A DNA stretch of 6,921 nucleotides from Methanomethylovorans sp. Its GTDB lineage: Archaea > Halobacteriota > Methanosarcinia > Methanosarcinales > Methanosarcinaceae. The translations under genes were made by a program, and so were the position numbers. Location: NCBI GenBank assembly GCA_020854785.1, contig JAHFZE010000045.1:1-6921 (forward strand), read 5' to 3'. The notes under the pieces were generated by a model. That model did not search any database. It was given only the letters and a program-made list of their open reading frames with translations, and had not been told where the DNA came from. Below are positions 4,826 to 6,921 of this stretch, in pieces (position 1 is the first letter of the stretch; every line of letters begins with the position of its first letter).

Positions 4826-5455
4826 ATGGATCTGATCGCTTTCTTCGTCTATTCTTTCGTATCCATTTTCGTAATAGTCAGTCCTTTGGATGGAGTTGTG
4901 ACCTTTGTATCCATGACCAGCGGAATGACGGATAAGCAAAGGCAAATACTTGGAAGGAAGGCTGTTCTTCTTGCATGTGCCATTTCCCTTTTCTTTGCGC
5001 TGACAGGAGATACTATGCTCAGACAGTTTGGCATAAATGTTGATTCTCTAAGGGTTGCCGGAGGAATATTACTGTTCAAAGTGGCCTTTGACATGATGAT
5101 GGCACAGATCTCGAGAGAAAGCATCACTCAGGATGAAATAAACCAATCATTGGGGAGGGATGATGTCTGGATATTTCCCATTGCTCTTCCTATACTGGCA
5201 GGACCCGGTTTGATCACTACAGTTATAGTTCTGATGGACAGCGCAGACATCTTTATCGGAAAAATGATAGTATTAGCTGCTATAGTGCTGACTTTCAGTA
5301 TTTGCCTTATGTTGTTCCACTTTGCCCATAAGGTCTACAAGTGGCTTGGTTATACCGGTATGTTGGTATTCACTCGTTTGATGGGGCTTTTTCTTGCCGC
5401 TCTTGCGGTGGATTTTGTAACAAGAGGATTGTATAATATCTTTCAGGCAATGTGA
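4826..5455 (+). CDS. MarC-family integral membrane protein
   Basis: 209 residues, the usual length for MarC/UPF0056 proteins, with six hydrophobic segments at about 3-28, 43-62, 72-92, 115-137, 145-168 and 178-205. Diagnostic motifs are the segment-1 half-motif VIVSPLDGVVTFVSMT (normally VNPxG followed by a Pro-containing run) and FPIALPILAGPGLITTVIVL in segment 4, the strongest family signature. Bacterial MarC was once linked to multiple antibiotic resistance, but that role was not upheld. The family's function is unknown; a small-molecule or amino-acid exporter is a common guess. It acts in the cytoplasmic membrane. An in-frame TAA at 4811-4813 leaves ATG 4826 as the only sensible start. 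No Shine-Dalgarno sequence is present and the IS flank is 31 bases upstream, so expression may have been altered. Confidence 0.93.
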   Translation: MDLIAFFVYSFVSIFVIVSPLDGVVTFVSMTSGMTDKQRQILGRKAVLLACAISLFFALTGDTMLRQFGINVDSLRVAGGILLFKVAFDMMMAQISRESITQDEINQSLGRDDVWIFPIALPILAGPGLITTVIVLMDSADIFIGKMIVLAAIVLTFSICLMLFHFAHKVYKWLGYTGMLVFTRLMGLFLAALAVDFVTRGLYNIFQAM

Positions 5456-5477
5456 AATAGATACAAAAAAGTGTATA

Positions 5478-5499
5478 GAAAAGGGATATCTCCCTTTTC
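5478..5499. terminator. Bidirectional terminator hairpin between convergent genes
   Basis: A perfect 9-bp stem, GAAAAGGGA (5478-5486) with TCCCTTTTC (5491-5499), closes the loop TATC. It lies 22 bases past the marC stop and 6 bases past the phosphatase stop. On the + strand a T-rich tract follows that includes CTTTTTATC (5515-5523). On the - strand CTTTTTTGTATC follows, so it can serve both genes. Confidence 0.65.
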
Positions 5500-5505
5500 A
5501 TCATT

Positions 5506-6921
5506 TTACTTGTACTTTTTATCTTTGATCAGGTCTACAGCTTGCTGAGGAATGTACACTTTGCCTTTGCCATCGTTGGCTTTCGGAGCATAGATGACTA
5601 TTCCATCGAGTTTGTGTTCAACTCCCTTGGAGTCGATCACTATATCCTTATTTATTGGCAGCTTGTAGCCATCGATCTTAAGAACAGGGTTCTTAGAGTC
5701 TGTCTTGTCCAGTACGTACTTGCCAGGGAATATTTCATCTACATCCACGAAGATCTTATCACTTGTCTTGTCAAGGCTAAAGCCAAACTCTTCAGCGATG
5801 TAAGTGGCAATTTCAGTGTTGTCCACACGGCCTGAGAGGCTTCCTGGTCCGTATGCCCACAGAGGCACATCCTCTCCGCAATGGCCACCAGTTGTCCATC
5901 CGATAATGGTGTGCTTATTATTGATTCTATTTTTCAGAGTCTCGAACTTGCCGCTTGCGACAATTTCGTCTATCTCGGTTTGTGTCAGGTCGACACCCAT
6001 CCAATTAAGTACTTCATAATGGACTTCACTGGGATCTTTCATGTCCTGTATCTGGCTTTCGAGGTAAGTGTAGGTACATTCCATGTCCTTCAGTGGGTCT
6101 ACAAGGTCTTCTACTGTGGTCTTTGTGTATGAAGGGTCATAATTACTTCCAAGTGTCATGCCACCGGTGTTGTGGTCAGGGAAGACTATTACAAGGGTAT
6201 TTCCTTCCTTTTTTGCAAAGTCAACTGCAACTTCCACTGCTTCATCAAAAGCAAGGAAATCAGTTACCATGTATATAGGGTCGTTAGCATGCCCTGCCCA
6301 GTCAACCTGGCTGCCTTCCACCATGAGGAAGAACCCGTCTTTATCCTTGGAGAGCAGTTCAATGGCTTTCTCTGTCATGTTAGCTATATGTGGTTGATCA
6401 GGTGCTGTATACTGGCGGTCTATCTCAGGGGACATAGCTGCTCCTGCAAACATTCCCCATGTTTTTCCAGATTTCAGGGACATCATCTCATCTTCGGTTT
6501 CAACGAACTGGTACCCTCTGTTCATGAGCACTTTTGTAAGGTTCTCTCCATCCTGACGGCTGAAGCTAAGGAAATCCTTACCTCCGGCAAAGACCACATC
6601 AATGTCCTGGTAAACCATCTGTTCGATTATGTCATCATACTGCTTCCTGGATTCCACATGTGAAGCAAATGCAGCAGGTGTTGCATGTGGTATTTCAGAT
6701 GTTGCTACAAGTCCTGTGGCTTTGCCCTTAAGTTTTGCTCCTTCAAGCACAGTTGCAAGAGGAACGTATGGTTCAGCCACAGTTGACGGATCTATGGTAC
6801 TTAACAGAGTGGCAGGGTTGGGGCCCACACTTAACGCTCCATCAGAAGTCTTATATCCTGTCGAAAAAGCCGTTGCTGCAGAAGCAGAGTCGGTGATCAG
6901 TGAATCGCTCATGTAGGTTGA
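5506..6921 (-). CDS. Alkaline phosphatase (PhoA superfamily), N-terminus outside the window
   Basis: The frame stays open past the Met codon at 6912 (Ser-Thr-Tyr precede it), and that Met lies inside the conserved core, so the true start is beyond the edge. Numbered from that Met: nucleophile Ser9 in ITDSASAAT; IPHATPAAFASH (76-85) with His76 and Thr78; metal ligands Glu199, Asp204 and His208 in VEGSQVDWAGHAND; Asp246-His247 in FPDHNTGGMT; His344 in TGGHCGEDVPLWAYGPG. It hydrolyses phosphate monoesters using two Zn and usually one Mg, normally outside the cytoplasmic membrane; the signal peptide would be off-window. His76 and Trp205, at the positions of E. coli Asp153 and Lys328, resemble animal and marine enzymes. 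After the conserved DNTEIATYIAEEFGF there is an extension of about 90 residues, rich in Asp and Lys, ending VYIPQQAVDLIKDKKYK. Cys279 and Cys345 are the only visible cysteines. The gene is convergent with marC; no phosphate-regulation site is visible. Confidence 0.92.
   Translation of the reverse strand, partial: STYMSDSLITDSASAATAFSTGYKTSDGALSVGPNPATLLSTIDPSTVAEPYVPLATVLEGAKLKGKATGLVATSEIPHATPAAFASHVESRKQYDDIIEQMVYQDIDVVFAGGKDFLSFSRQDGENLTKVLMNRGYQFVETEDEMMSLKSGKTWGMFAGAAMSPEIDRQYTAPDQPHIANMTEKAIELLSKDKDGFFLMVEGSQVDWAGHANDPIYMVTDFLAFDEAVEVAVDFAKKEGNTLVIVFPDHNTGGMTLGSNYDPSYTKTTVEDLVDPLKDMECTYTYLESQIQDMKDPSEVHYEVLNWMGVDLTQTEIDEIVASGKFETLKNRINNKHTIIGWTTGGHCGEDVPLWAYGPGSLSGRVDNTEIATYIAEEFGFSLDKTSDKIFVDVDEIFPGKYVLDKTDSKNPVLKIDGYKLPINKDIVIDSKGVEHKLDGIVIYAPKANDGKGKVYIPQQAVDLIKDKKYK

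Noticed and set aside
4849..5127. 92-codon - strand open frame opposite marC
   Set aside because: It is a shadow of MarC-family coding sequence and shows no recognisable motif.
6172..6663. 163-codon open frame on the + strand opposite the phosphatase
   Set aside because: It is antisense to a strongly conserved enzyme, its translation is a Cys/His/Phe-rich shadow without domains, and no ribosome site precedes it. The other overlapping open frames at 5542-6397 and 6629-6916 are the same kind of shadow.
6910..6912. ATG at 6912 as the phosphatase start
   Set aside because: It lies a few residues before the catalytic DSA motif, well inside the family core, and the frame continues beyond the window edge.

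Overview
The window looks like archaeal chromosome, most likely from a methanogen of the Methanosarcinales (relatives of Methanosarcina, Methanolobus or Methanococcoides). This is inference from gene content and style: a soluble multi-PAS histidine kinase, a MarC-family membrane protein, an IS630-type element, a very small soluble protein behind a strong Shine-Dalgarno site, moderately AT-rich coding DNA, AT-rich spacers with TATA-like boxes, and no TAG stop among the seven visible genes. No rRNA, tRNA or CRISPR array is present.

Layout, left to right. (1) 1-701, +: the C-terminal part of a dihydrolipoamide-dehydrogenase-like flavoprotein, then a hairpin and T-run. (2) 702-1011: an AT-rich spacer with a candidate promoter and a structured leader whose upstream CTCCTTT can pair with the Shine-Dalgarno sequence of the next gene. 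(3) 1012-1188, +: a 58-residue Cys-containing protein with a possible Sm-like strand pattern, closed by a strong hairpin terminator. (4) 1215-3536, -: a 773-residue cytoplasmic histidine kinase with a degenerate receiver, three PAS domains (the third with a five-Cys cluster), HisKA and HATPase. (5) 3719-4792: a complete IS630-family element with imperfect terminal inverted repeats and a TA target duplication. Its transposase is split into two overlapping frames on the - strand. (6) 4826-5455, +: a MarC-family six-helix membrane protein whose start lies only 31 bases from the IS flank. (7) 5478-5499: a hairpin between convergent genes. (8) 5506-6921, -: an alkaline phosphatase of the PhoA superfamily, cut by the window end at its N-terminus, with a C-terminal extension of about 90 residues.

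The genes do not form an obvious operon or a defence system. Most are single transcription units in alternating orientation. The kinase and marC are divergent, and the IS has landed in their shared upstream region, which probably changed the promoter of at least marC. I see no clearly new multi-gene system. The most interesting points are the putative SD-sequestering leader of the small gene, the Cys-rich sensor kinase, and the IS junction next to marC.
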